In this document: piece by piece, positions 25,713 through 34,781 of the stretch
Layout of the letters: each line of letters starts with the position of its first letter
Position numbering within the stretch: the stretch's first letter is position 1
NCBI GenBank assembly: GCA_016795505.1
Contig: JAEUHH010000005.1
Location: 1 to 64,000 of the forward strand
Origin: Verrucomicrobiales bacterium
Lineage (GTDB): Bacteria > Verrucomicrobiota > Verrucomicrobiia > Verrucomicrobiales > DEV007
Reading direction: 5' to 3'
DNA length: 64,000 bases
Notes under the pieces: generated by a model
What the model was told of the DNA's origin: nothing
Seen by the model: the letters and a program-made list of their open reading frames with translations, nothing else
Database searches by the model: none
Translations under genes and position numbers: made by a program

Positions 25713-26582
25713 TCAGCGGCGGCCGTAGATGTGGTCGCGGCGCTCCTTGGCTCCGGAGAGGAACCGGTGGAGGTCTTCTTCCCTCCGGTCTCTCAAAAAC
25801 GCAAGCATTTCGCCGGTCAGGGCGTGAAATTGCTCGAGCCGGGCGAGGACGGCGTCACGGTTTTCCAGCAGGATCTCGGTCCACATCTCGGGCGGTCCGG
25901 ACGCGACCCGGGTCGTGTCGCGGAAACCACCTCCCGCATAGATCGCGGCATCCGGCGACTCGCGCAGGGCCGCCTCGACCACAAGCGAGGCCACCACATG
26001 GGGCAGATGGCTGATCCGGGAGACCGTCTCATCGTGACGCTCCGGGCTCATCCGGGCCGTGCGGCAGCCCAGCCAGCGCCAAAAGTCCTCCACGCGGTCC
26101 ACCGCCCCCGGATCGCTGGTCGTCGTCGGTGTGATGAGGCAAGCCGCGTCGGTGAACAAGTCGGCAGTGGCATGGTCGAGCCCTTTTTGCTCCGAACCGG
26201 CCATGGGATGACTGCCGACAAAATACCCGCCCGCCGCTGTGACCGGTGCCTCCAGCGCGGCCACCACGGAGCCCTTCACGCTGCCCACATCAGTGACAAT
26301 CGCGCCCGGCGCCAGCGCTCCGGCGGCAAGAACGGGCTCCAGCGTGGCGCGCATCGCGCCGATGGTCATGGCGAGAACGATGAGATCTGCCCCGTCGGCC
26401 ACCTCCGCGGCATTGGTCGAGGCAAAAGTCGCCGCGCCTTCGTCGCGCAGGCACTGCAGGGGCTCCTCGCGGCGCCCCCACACCCGCACTTCCACGGACC
26501 CCGCCGACTGTCGGTGGATGGCCCGAACCAGCGAACCTCCCAGCAGTCCGGGGCTGAATATGGCGATACGCGAGAACAGCAT
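25713..26582 (-). CDS. tyrA: Prephenate dehydrogenase
   Basis: NAD(P)-dependent oxidative decarboxylation of prephenate to hydroxyphenylpyruvate in tyrosine synthesis. The Rossmann motif IFSPGLLGGSLVRAIH begins the protein, TDVGSVKG and VGSHPMAGSEQKGLDHA are the prephenate-binding blocks, and the helical C-terminal domain has ISHLPHVVASLV and GGGFRDTTRVASG. ATG 26582 gives 289 residues, the length of the monofunctional form. First gene of the tyrA-aroA-cmk run. Confidence 0.93.
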   Translation of the reverse strand: MLFSRIAIFSPGLLGGSLVRAIHRQSAGSVEVRVWGRREEPLQCLRDEGAATFASTNAAEVADGADLIVLAMTIGAMRATLEPVLAAGALAPGAIVTDVGSVKGSVVAALEAPVTAAGGYFVGSHPMAGSEQKGLDHATADLFTDAACLITPTTTSDPGAVDRVEDFWRWLGCRTARMSPERHDETVSRISHLPHVVASLVVEAALRESPDAAIYAGGGFRDTTRVASGPPEMWTEILLENRDAVLARLEQFHALTGEMLAFLRDRREEDLHRFLSGAKERRDHIYGRR

Positions 26583-26736
26583 GACGTTGGAAAGACACAG
26601 ACGAAGCCTCACCGGCTCCTTCCGAAGCGTTGGCGGTGTGGCGGTCCGATGTATTCCCCCGCTTTTGATCGGGAGCAACGCGGATTTGAGCTTCCGCGCC
26701 CAACCAGCCTCGTTGGATTCCTGTTCGCGAAAGGCG

Positions 26737-27690
26737 TCATGGCCCTGGCGGTGGGGGCGCGTCGGTCGGCATCCCTGTTTTGCTCAGATAAAAGATCTTC
26801 GCGGCTTCCACGGCCCGCATCACTTCGTCCCTCTTGCCTGCGGAGTAGAGCCGGATCGCGGCCCTCACGCAGCCGGCGTGATCGATCTTCAGCGAATACT
26901 CCCGTTGCACGGCCGACCAAGCGGCGGCTTTCCCAGCTTCCGGCGCTGCCTCGTATTCCCGCAGCCGATCGCCCAGAAACATCAGCCGACGCGCTCTCGC
27001 GAGGAGCAGTTGATCCTGCCGCGAAGGGTCGTTGAGGCCGAAAAAATGGATCGTCACATAGGCGCGTTTCCAAGCCACCGTGCGGGTGGACTGGTTCACC
27101 GGGACGGCCAGGAATCCGTCGAAACCCACGATGGTCTCAGGATCGTCGTCGTTTTCATCGAGGGGATGAATGAGGTAGGGCTTTTCCTGACTCAGCAGCG
27201 GGGCGGGATCTTCGGCTTCAAACTGGTGGCCCTCGGACCGAATCGGAAAATAATTCGCCTTGAAGCGGGCATTGCAGGTCTTGCAGGAAACGAGGTAGTT
27301 CGATTCGTGGAATGCCAGCCGCAGATAGCCCGCGCCTCCTTTTTTCGACTTCGGGATATCGGCAGGCAGCGGATCGGTGCCCACAGATGCCTCTGGCGGC
27401 CACGGGTTCACCGCTTTTTTCGGTCGGAAATGTTCGATGTCCTGCTCGTTGGAGATCACGTCATCTTCACCGATCAACCGTTCGCAAAAGCCGCATTTTC
27501 CCGCCTGCAGATGGGCATATACCGGTTTGATCTCGCTCCAGAGCGAGGGCACGTCTTTGGACGGATCGGCCAGCAGCTTGTCCAACGCCTCAGAGGATCT
27601 CTCCTTCCACGACTTCCGCCTTCGCTGAGCCTGGTCGTGCTCGTCGATCAGGGCGATCAATTCGTCGTGGCTGATGGGGTATCCGACCAT
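26737..27690 (-). CDS. HNH endonuclease of a Septu-like two-gene system (PtuB-like)
   Basis: A 317-residue HNH nuclease. The core is C-G-F-C-E in KCGFCERLIG, the HNH strand DIEHFRPKKAV with catalytic His, and SNYLVSCKTCNARFKANYF with the Asn and the second Cys pair. It follows the AAA ATPase by 12 bases, on the same strand; this ATPase-HNH order is that of Septu anti-phage loci (PtuA-PtuB). The C-terminal half is helical with no second domain I recognise. The pair sits between tyrA and a lipoprotein gene, a housekeeping context. Confidence 0.75.
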   Translation of the reverse strand: MVGYPISHDELIALIDEHDQAQRRRKSWKERSSEALDKLLADPSKDVPSLWSEIKPVYAHLQAGKCGFCERLIGEDDVISNEQDIEHFRPKKAVNPWPPEASVGTDPLPADIPKSKKGGAGYLRLAFHESNYLVSCKTCNARFKANYFPIRSEGHQFEAEDPAPLLSQEKPYLIHPLDENDDDPETIVGFDGFLAVPVNQSTRTVAWKRAYVTIHFFGLNDPSRQDQLLLARARRLMFLGDRLREYEAAPEAGKAAAWSAVQREYSLKIDHAGCVRAAIRLYSAGKRDEVMRAVEAAKIFYLSKTGMPTDAPPPPGP

Positions 27691-27702
27691 AGACTGCCGA
27701 GT

Positions 27703-29085
27703 TCACCTCTTCCGAATGCGCGCTCTTTTTGCCGGGCCGGGCTTCTTCGAAACCATGGCAGGGGGCTCCGGTGGAGCGGGAGCAACATCGTATCGATCGA
27801 CCAGGGCTCTCAGCGCTTTCCCAATACCCGCTTTGGCGGCGCGACCTTTTCCGCCGGAGGTGCCGTACTTTCCGGCCTCCAGACCCGTTGACAGCTCGCG
27901 CATAAAACTCGCCGCCGCTTCTGGATCGCCCCGTTGCGCCCGCGTTTCAAGCTCTCGCAACCGCTCCATTTTGACATCCGCCCGCGTGGCGCGAACTCCG
28001 AAATAGGGGCTGAGCAATACCTGATCCGCGCTCAAACCATTGATCGGCTCGTCCGGAAGTTGAACGGGGGTCCCGTCCCGCATCACCCAAATATTCGGCC
28101 ACTCCAGGCTGCCGGTGATGAGCGGGCTGTGACTGGTGAAGATGAATTGCAACCGTCGAAAAGTGGATGCCAGAGTCAGAATGATCGAACGCTGCCAGTC
28201 CGGATGCAGATGGAGATCGATCTCATCGACCATGACGACGCCTTCGATGTCGCGGAGTTTCGCACCCGACTTGCTCCAAAAACAAACGTGATAGAGGAGG
28301 TCGCTGATCCAACCGATGAAGGCCCGGTAGCCGTCGGATAGAGCGGCAAAGGGAATCTCCGTGCCATCCTTCTCGACGAAGTACTCGCCGCCCCGGTAAA
28401 TCCCGGTGAAACGATACTGGTTGCCCAACAACTCGTCCATCAGGTGGATGACTTGTTTGGTGCGCCCGGCATTGGAGAATTGGGGCAGCCAGTGGGCCAG
28501 CTGGACCATCGTCAACTCCTCGTCAAACAGGCTCTGCACCCGCTGGTAGCGGAGATTGGTGTGCTTGGATCGGGTGGTGATGAACTCCTTGGCGGGAGCC
28601 ATTCGCCGCGTGGCGCCGTAGCCGAGGACCAGAAATGCCGGCGATTCTTTCGACTGCATGGGCGCGAACAATCCACCCCGTGGAGTCGTGTCCACGATGG
28701 TGTCCTCGTCGCCATCGCGGCTTAGTAGCGTGAAGAGTTCCGCCTCCTGGGCGGCCTGTTTGCCGGTGTCCTGCCTGGTCAGGACCACCCGCGCCCGCGC
28801 CTCAGTCAACGGGAGGGAGCGATTGGCCGCCGCATGGAAGTCTCTGCGGACCAGGGAATAGGCGAAAAAGCCGGAGTTCTGGAGTGCTGGAGCCAGCAGG
28901 GCCAGGGCAGACCCCTTTAGGATCGTGGATTTTCCCGCGCCATTGTTGCCGAGGATCAGATTGACATTGTCCAACGTGGCGACCGGTGGCTCGCCGACTT
29001 TCGCCTTCCTCCCCGGAAACTGGAATTGCAACGATGCCGACTCGAAGCAACGCAGGTTCCGAAGTTCGAGGGTTCGGAGATACAC
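27703..29085 (-). CDS. AAA ATPase of a Septu-like two-gene system (PtuA-like)
   Basis: A 460-residue SMC/ABC-type ATPase of the AAA_15/21 group. Walker A is LILGNNGAGKSTIL (about residue 47), the ABC-like signature is ALSDGYRAFIGW, Walker B GVVMVDEIDLHLHPDW, and the H-switch FTSHSPLI. No long coiled coil or TOPRIM domain follows, in contrast to OLD nucleases. With the HNH gene directly downstream it matches the Septu arrangement, where the ATPase controls the nuclease. The start is GTG 29085; family assignment is by motif and order only. Confidence 0.78.
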   Translation of the reverse strand: MYLRTLELRNLRCFESASLQFQFPGRKAKVGEPPVATLDNVNLILGNNGAGKSTILKGSALALLAPALQNSGFFAYSLVRRDFHAAANRSLPLTEARARVVLTRQDTGKQAAQEAELFTLLSRDGDEDTIVDTTPRGGLFAPMQSKESPAFLVLGYGATRRMAPAKEFITTRSKHTNLRYQRVQSLFDEELTMVQLAHWLPQFSNAGRTKQVIHLMDELLGNQYRFTGIYRGGEYFVEKDGTEIPFAALSDGYRAFIGWISDLLYHVCFWSKSGAKLRDIEGVVMVDEIDLHLHPDWQRSIILTLASTFRRLQFIFTSHSPLITGSLEWPNIWVMRDGTPVQLPDEPINGLSADQVLLSPYFGVRATRADVKMERLRELETRAQRGDPEAAASFMRELSTGLEAGKYGTSGGKGRAAKAGIGKALRALVDRYDVAPAPPEPPAMVSKKPGPAKRARIRKR

Positions 29086-29169
29086 TGGATCGGAGGGGTG
29101 GGAGACGAGGACCGGAAATCGTTCCGGGACGTGATCCCTGGCGGCTCGCCCGATTCGGGGCGATCCAAG

Positions 29170-29760
29170 TCAGGGCACGCGGAAATAGATCTTCTTCCCG
29201 GGATTGCCCGGATCGGGGATCTCCACCGGCGTGCCGGGCGGGAGGGGCTTGCCGGATGGCTTGCCGCCCTCGAACTGCTCGATGGAAATCTCGCCGAGCT
29301 TGTCATTCGGCGAGGGCAAAGTCACTGAAAGAGGCTTGCCGGGCACCCCTTTGGCGAAGGGCATCTGCGAGACCGAGGGCGGGCCGCTGGGCTTCTTTTC
29401 CTCCTTCGGCGGTTCGGCGGCGGGTTTGTCGGCGGCGGCAGTTGTCTGTCCGTCGCGGGGACGCTCGGCCGGGGTGTCGGTGGGAGCCGGGTTGTTCGCA
29501 TTCGATCCCGGGGCGCCGGCCTCGTCGCCGGAATAGCCGAAACGGCTGCCGGAGGCGCCTTGATTTTGTTGGTTGCCGGGCTTGGCCTTGGTGTTGCCCC
29601 CGGGCAGTTTGGGCGCCTGTTCGGTGCCACCGTGACCGTAGCGGGGCGGCCGCTGCCAGATCTGCGATTCGCTGCCGGGCGGCGGCTCGACGCAACTGGC
29701 GAGCAGCGTCAGCAAAGCCGCGCCAGCCAGGGAAAGGGTGAGGGAACGGAGAATCTTCAT
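29170..29760 (-). CDS. Proline-rich lipoprotein of unknown function
   Basis: A 196-residue protein with signal peptide and lipobox LLASC (Cys at about residue 23), so probably outer-membrane or envelope anchored. The middle is low-complexity (Pro, Gly, Asn, Lys) and the C-terminal 50 residues form a short beta-rich segment (KIYFRVP end). No known domain. Located downstream of gatB on the same strand. Confidence 0.65.
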   Translation of the reverse strand: MKILRSLTLSLAGAALLTLLASCVEPPPGSESQIWQRPPRYGHGGTEQAPKLPGGNTKAKPGNQQNQGASGSRFGYSGDEAGAPGSNANNPAPTDTPAERPRDGQTTAAADKPAAEPPKEEKKPSGPPSVSQMPFAKGVPGKPLSVTLPSPNDKLGEISIEQFEGGKPSGKPLPPGTPVEIPDPGNPGKKIYFRVP

Positions 29761-29986
29761 GTTTCGCGAGGGATTCGACCCGCGATCCAGATCTCCCGGC
29801 GAGAGGGTACCTCCCCCCATCCACCGCAGAAAGCCGGACCGCTCAGGTCCACCTTTTTCAAACGACAAACGTAGAAAGGCCGCGACGTAAACTCAAGTGG
29901 TAATGCGGCGGATTTGAGCGATCCGGCGGAAAATCCGTCGCCCCGGATGCGGACGGTGCCGGGGAGGACCTCGGCGTCGGCCCGAA

Positions 29987-31450
29987 TCACCCGCGCAGCT
30001 TGGCGAGAATGGCTTCCGTCACGAGCTTGGGGTTGGCCTTTCCCTTGGAGAGCTTCATCACCTGACCGGTGAGGAAATTCGCCGCCTTGTCGTTGCCGTC
30101 CCGGATCTCCTGAGCGGGGCCGGCATGGGCGGCGATGACCTGATCGATGAAGGCATCGATCTCACCGGTGTCCGCGGGCTCGAAGCCTTTGGCTTTGGCG
30201 ATCGCGGCAGGGTCCCCCGCGGGATCGGCAAACAGGTCGGCGAACACCTCGCGGGCCTGCGTCCCTGACAGGGCGCCGGACTCGACCAGATCGACGAGGG
30301 CGCGGATCTTCTCCGGAACGACGGGACAGTCGGCGATGCCGAGGGAGTGCTCGTTGAGGTAGGCGAGCAGGGTGTTGATGATCCAGTTGGCGACCTTTTT
30401 CGGGGCGGTGGCGCCGCGGGCGGCCGCCTCGTAGTAGTCGGCGAGGGCGCGATCGCTGGCGAGGACGGAGGCGTCGTAGTGGGTGATGCCGTAGTCGCTC
30501 TCGAAGCGGGCGACCTTGGCATGGGGCAGCTCGGGGAGACCCTCGCGCTCGCGGGCCACCAGATCGGGCGTGCGAACGGGCAGCAGATCGGGGTCGGGGA
30601 AATACCGGTAGTCGTGCGCCTGCTCCTTGGTGCGCATCTCGGACGTCTCACCGAGGTCGTCATCCCAGCGCCGGGTCGACTGGATCAGCGGGATGCCGGT
30701 GCGCAGGCACTCGATCTGGCGGCCGATCTCGTAGTGGAGGGCGCGGCGCACGGCGGAGACGGAATTGAGGTTTTTCAGCTCGATCTTGGTCCCCAACTCG
30801 GTCTGGCCGACGGGACGCACCGAGACATTCACGTCGCAGCGCATCTGGCCCTTTTCCATGTCGGCATCGGACAGGTCGCCATAAACGAGAATCTGGCGCA
30901 GCGAATTCAGGTAGGCGGCGGCCTCCTCGGGCGAGTCGATGTCGGGCTCCGAGACGATCTCCATCAGCGGAGTGCCGGCGCGGTTGAAGTCAATGGTGGT
31001 GAAAGAGGAATGATGGGTGGATTTGGCGACATCCTCCTCCAGATGGATGCGGGTGAGCTGGACCACCTTGCCGGGGCGGGCGATGGACTTTTGCGCATCT
31101 TTCGGGTAAGCCAGATCGTACAGGGGCACGCCGCCGCCGAGGCAGAGGGGCAGATCGTACTGGGAGATCTGGTAATTCTTCGGCATGTCGGGGTAGAAGT
31201 AGTTTTTCCGGTCCCACTTGACCACCGGCGGCGTTTCACAGCCGAGGAGGAGACCGGCGCGGATGGTCATCTCGATGGCGCCGCGGTTCAGCACCGGCAG
31301 GGCACCGGGCAGCCCGAGGCAGGTGGGACAGGTCAGGGTATTCGGCGGCTCGCCGAAGCGCACCTCGCAGCCGCAGAACATCTTGGTGCGGGTCTTGAGC
31401 TGGACGTGGACTTCGAGACCGATGCTCGTGATGTACTCTGTCTGTGACAT
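29987..31450 (-). CDS. gatB: Asp/Glu-tRNA(Asn/Gln) amidotransferase subunit B
   Basis: tRNA-binding subunit of the GatCAB complex that amidates mischarged Glu-tRNA(Gln) and Asp-tRNA(Asn). SIGLEVHVQLKTRTKMFCGC with the zinc-site cysteines, CPTCLGLPGALPVLN, FYPDMPKNYQISQYD and the C-terminal YqeY-like tail (NFLTGQVMKLSKGKANP) are diagnostic. 487 residues is standard. Not adjacent to gatA or gatC here. Downstream of the aroC and CvpA-like genes on one strand. Confidence 0.95.
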   Translation of the reverse strand: MSQTEYITSIGLEVHVQLKTRTKMFCGCEVRFGEPPNTLTCPTCLGLPGALPVLNRGAIEMTIRAGLLLGCETPPVVKWDRKNYFYPDMPKNYQISQYDLPLCLGGGVPLYDLAYPKDAQKSIARPGKVVQLTRIHLEEDVAKSTHHSSFTTIDFNRAGTPLMEIVSEPDIDSPEEAAAYLNSLRQILVYGDLSDADMEKGQMRCDVNVSVRPVGQTELGTKIELKNLNSVSAVRRALHYEIGRQIECLRTGIPLIQSTRRWDDDLGETSEMRTKEQAHDYRYFPDPDLLPVRTPDLVAREREGLPELPHAKVARFESDYGITHYDASVLASDRALADYYEAAARGATAPKKVANWIINTLLAYLNEHSLGIADCPVVPEKIRALVDLVESGALSGTQAREVFADLFADPAGDPAAIAKAKGFEPADTGEIDAFIDQVIAAHAGPAQEIRDGNDKAANFLTGQVMKLSKGKANPKLVTEAILAKLRG

Positions 31451-31483
31451 GATGGATGGAAAAAGGGGGGGCGGGATTGGCGG

Positions 31484-32401
31484 TCACTGACCGGTTCCCG
31501 AGCCGGCGGCCCGCTCCTCGGCGGTGGGAGCGGTGTCCTCCGGGTCGCGTTGGTAGCTCTCGAGGACCGCCTGCCACTCGGGCGAAAGGAGAAACTCGTC
31601 GATGAGCCGTGGCAGCTCCAGCGAGCTGAGCAGGGGCCGCAGCGTCGGGTCGATCGCGGCCGACCGCACGTCGGGATGCCGCAACAGGCCGATCCGGTCG
31701 CCTTTTTCATTGAGCGCCTTCACCCCTGCGTTGCCCAGGAGCGCCTGGAAGGCGGGCGCGGCGATGACGGCCTTGGACTCCGGGTCCTCCGTGAGGTGCT
31801 TGAAAAGCGGCTCCTTCTTCGAGGCGATGAGCAGTCCGACGAGCGCGCGCTCCTGGGTGCGACCGACCGGCTCGATGAGGTCGAGCGCGTCACGCACGCC
31901 CGGCAGGGACTCGATGCTGTCCCGCCACTGGGCCGGCATGGGACGCTGGGGATAGTTCTTGGCGAGGAAGTCCCGGCCCGGGGACGCCAGCAACTCGAAG
32001 CGCCGCAGATCCACCAGCGTCCCGCCGACCCGCAGGCCCATGGCGAGGATGGCGATGGTGAGCAGGCTGGGCACCAGGGAAACCAGTGCACCACCGAAAC
32101 CCTCGGCGAAAAAGTGGAGCGGCCCATCCGGCTCGAACAGGGCGAGCAACGCCGCCTTCACCACCGCGCGGATGATCAGGTAAACGATCAGCCCGGCCAC
32201 GAAGGCGATGGCGAGCTTCACCCCCAGGCTGAAGGCGAGCCCGGCGATGACGAAATTGTAGAGCAGCATGCCGCCCACGATGCCCCCCAGCGCGCCGGTG
32301 ACGCCCCAGATCATGCCCAGCACGCCATTTCGCCATGCCTGGGCGGCAAAGGCGATGACGAGGCCAACGGAGAGGAGGAGGAAGAAGTGCTCGGCGTACA
32401 T
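31484..32401 (-). CDS. CvpA-like multi-pass membrane protein
   Basis: A 305-residue protein with four hydrophobic segments in the first 125 residues (for example VGLVIAFAAQAW, LAIAFVAGLIVYLIIRAVV), glycine-rich between helices as in the CvpA/colicin V production family, followed by a soluble helical tail of about 180 residues. The relation to CvpA is by topology and composition and needs profile confirmation. Sits between aroC and gatB in one orientation. Confidence 0.55.
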   Translation of the reverse strand: MYAEHFFLLLSVGLVIAFAAQAWRNGVLGMIWGVTGALGGIVGGMLLYNFVIAGLAFSLGVKLAIAFVAGLIVYLIIRAVVKAALLALFEPDGPLHFFAEGFGGALVSLVPSLLTIAILAMGLRVGGTLVDLRRFELLASPGRDFLAKNYPQRPMPAQWRDSIESLPGVRDALDLIEPVGRTQERALVGLLIASKKEPLFKHLTEDPESKAVIAAPAFQALLGNAGVKALNEKGDRIGLLRHPDVRSAAIDPTLRPLLSSLELPRLIDEFLLSPEWQAVLESYQRDPEDTAPTAEERAAGSGTGQ

Positions 32402-32477
32402 GGAGGTGGGAGGGTGTGGAGTGGAGTTGTTCGACTGGCTCCCCGGTGGTTAAAAGAGGGCCATCCGACCGCGTTAG

Positions 32478-33575
32478 TCAACCCCCATTACCTCCGCACT
32501 GGGCACGCTGCCGCAGCGCGTGGTCGCAGAGCACCAGGGCCGCCATCGCCTCGACCATGGGCACGGCCCGGGGCAGCACACAGGGGTCGTGACGCCCGCG
32601 GCCGGTGAGCTGCGTGTCCTCGCCAGTGGCCGAGACAGTCTCCTGCGCGGTCATGATGGTGGCTGTGGGTTTGAAGGCGACCCGAAAAACGATCGGCTCA
32701 CCGTTCGAGATGCCGCCCTGGATGCCGCCGGAGCGGTTCGTCCGGGTGCGCACCCGCTCCCCGTCCATATAAAAGGCATCATTGTGCTCGCGGCCGGTCA
32801 GTCGGGTGCCCGCAAAGCCGGACCCGATCTCAAAGCCCTTGGTGGCTGGCAGGCTGAGCATGCCTTTCGCCAGTTCGGCCTCCAGTTTGTCGAAAACGGG
32901 CTCGCCGAGACCCGCCGGCACCCCGCGGATCACGCACTCCACGACTCCGCCGACGGAATTGCCCTCGCTGCGCATGGCTTTGATCAGGTCGATCATGGGC
33001 TCCACGGCGTTCGGGTCCGCGGTGCGGACGATGTTCGACTCGACTTGGTCGAAGGTGACGCGATCCGGATCGACAGCGGCCTCGATGCCCTGGATCGACT
33101 TCACGTAGGCCACGATCTCGAGTGAGGGCGCGAACTGGGCGACGAGCACTTTTTTGGCGACCGCCGCCGCCGCGACGCGGCCGATGGTCTCGCGGGCCGA
33201 CGCCCGGCCCCCGCCCTGCCAGTTTCGCAGGCCATACTTGGCATCGTAGGTGAAATCCGCGTGGGAAGGCCGGTATTTTTCCGCCATTTCGGTGTAGGCC
33301 TCGGGCCGGGCGTCCTTGTTCCGCACCACCACGGCGATGGGAGTGCCCAGCGTCACGCCCCCGAATACGCCCGACAGGATCTCGCAGCGGTCTTCCTCCG
33401 CCCGCGGAGTCACGATCTCCGACTGGCCGGGCTTGCGCCGGTCGAGATCGATCTGGATGTCGGACTCGGAGAGCGGAATCCGGGGCGGACAACCGTCGAT
33501 GATCGCGCCGACGCCGCCTCCGTGCGATTCGCCGAAAGTGTGGACGCGAAAGAGCTGGCCGAAAGTCGAGGACAT
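32478..33575 (-). CDS. aroC: Chorismate synthase
   Basis: Last step of the shikimate pathway: eliminates phosphate from EPSP to form chorismate, with reduced [20 protein letters not shown] near the N-terminus, [14 protein letters not shown] with [16 protein letters not shown], and [15 protein letters not shown] plus [17 protein letters not shown] are the three family signatures. 365 residues is standard. Probably first gene of a run through the CvpA-like protein to gatB. Confidence 0.96.
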   Translation of the reverse strand: MSSTFGQLFRVHTFGESHGGGVGAIIDGCPPRIPLSESDIQIDLDRRKPGQSEIVTPRAEEDRCEILSGVFGGVTLGTPIAVVVRNKDARPEAYTEMAEKYRPSHADFTYDAKYGLRNWQGGGRASARETIGRVAAAAVAKKVLVAQFAPSLEIVAYVKSIQGIEAAVDPDRVTFDQVESNIVRTADPNAVEPMIDLIKAMRSEGNSVGGVVECVIRGVPAGLGEPVFDKLEAELAKGMLSLPATKGFEIGSGFAGTRLTGREHNDAFYMDGERVRTRTNRSGGIQGGISNGEPIVFRVAFKPTATIMTAQETVSATGEDTQLTGRGRHDPCVLPRAVPMVEAMAALVLCDHALRQRAQCGGNGG

Positions 33576-33644
33576 GAGGCGCCCAATAGAGCGGGAAAAC
33601 GGCCAAACCGCAACCGTTTCAAGCCTTCGCCGGGACCGGCTCCG

Positions 33645-34400
33645 TCACGAAAAGGACGACAGCAGATAGCGCAGCTCCTCCTCGGCATTCTCCCCCGGCT
33701 TCAGCGTCTCCGTGACCATTTCCAGGAGCGTTTCGCGATATCTCTGCCGGAGCCGATGGACCGCCACCCGGAAAGCCCCCGGCGTCATGCCCAATTTCGC
33801 CGCCACCTCAGCGCTCTGCGGGCGACCAGCCCGACTTCCGGGTTCGATGAAATCCTTCAGATAGAAAAAGTGATCGATCGCCCCTTCGCTGCGGTATTTC
33901 TCGGACAGAACATCGATCACCTTGTCGAGCAGGGAAAGCGCCCACTGCCGGTCGAAGGCCATTTCCGGCGTCAGGCTCTCTCCCGCCTGGATTCGGCCCA
34001 GTTCGGCTTCGATTGGGGCGGAATCGATCGACACGCCGATCAGCGAGCCGCCCCGCTTCTGCCGGTGCTGCCGATGCCACTCGCTGGCGAGGTGGCGCTT
34101 CACGGCCCTGAGGAGGTAGTTCCGCAGGCGGCCCTTTTCGGCATCCAAATCATCCACATGGTTCAGCCTGAGGAAGCGGGCAAAAAAATCCTGGGTCAGA
34201 TCCTCGGCATCCTCGGGCGAATGCCCGCGAAGGCGGATGTAGGAGTAAATCGGCCGCCAATAAAGCCGGCACAACTCCGTGACTGCCTCGCGTCGGAAAG
34301 CCGTGGAATCACCCAATTGGGCCTGCCAGACGAGCGTCCATTTCGTCTCCGGGAATGGCTCCCTCTCTGTCCCGATCATCGCCATGTCGATGAGTATCAT
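33645..34400 (-). CDS. ECF-like RNA polymerase sigma factor
   Basis: A 251-residue sigma-70 family protein with region 2 (LYWRPIYSYIRLRGHSPEDAEDLTQDFFARFL) and region 4 (PQSAEVAAKLGMTPGAFRVAVHRLRQRYRETL). The DAEDLTQDFF core and the large spacer between regions 2 and 4 resemble ECF groups expanded in Planctomycetes and Verrucomicrobia. No anti-sigma gene adjoins. Start chosen at ATG 34400; ATG 34385 is an alternative. Divergent from the cysteine desulfurase. Confidence 0.78.
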   Translation of the reverse strand: MILIDMAMIGTEREPFPETKWTLVWQAQLGDSTAFRREAVTELCRLYWRPIYSYIRLRGHSPEDAEDLTQDFFARFLRLNHVDDLDAEKGRLRNYLLRAVKRHLASEWHRQHRQKRGGSLIGVSIDSAPIEAELGRIQAGESLTPEMAFDRQWALSLLDKVIDVLSEKYRSEGAIDHFFYLKDFIEPGSRAGRPQSAEVAAKLGMTPGAFRVAVHRLRQRYRETLLEMVTETLKPGENAEEELRYLLSSFS

Positions 34401-34781
34401 GACAGAAAATCCGATCTCGGCGCTGGCGAAATCCCGTCTCGGGCGCTTTCCGGCGGAAAAAAGCGCAAAATTTTCTCTCCACCTCGTAACATTCCAGCAA
34501 AAACACCGTAGGTAAATGTTGTCGACGTCTCGGGACTGACGGCTAACGCGCTTCCAGGGGGGAACCACCGGCGGCCCGATTCGTCGACACTGCCTGGCGC
34601 CGGGGCCATTTTTAGGTTCGGCAGCAAGTTTCCAGGGGGCTGACGTTCCTACGAGGACCATCAGATGTCACCCCGGCGCCAGGCGATCGTTTCCCTGCCG
34701 GAAAGCGACGGCAGGCCGGCTTCGCGCCCGGCCGGGCTTGGCAATACAGCCGCCATCCGCGATAGTTCCGGACTCCAAGCC
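34401..34781. other. Divergent intergenic region between sigma factor and cysteine desulfurase
   Basis: About 380 bases. A longer reading of the desulfurase from ATG 34665 is possible but its extra 39 residues are not family-like. The part nearest the sigma factor is relatively AT-rich (for example GCAAAATTTTCTCT), compatible with promoters. I see no RNA gene or repeat. Confidence 0.4.
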
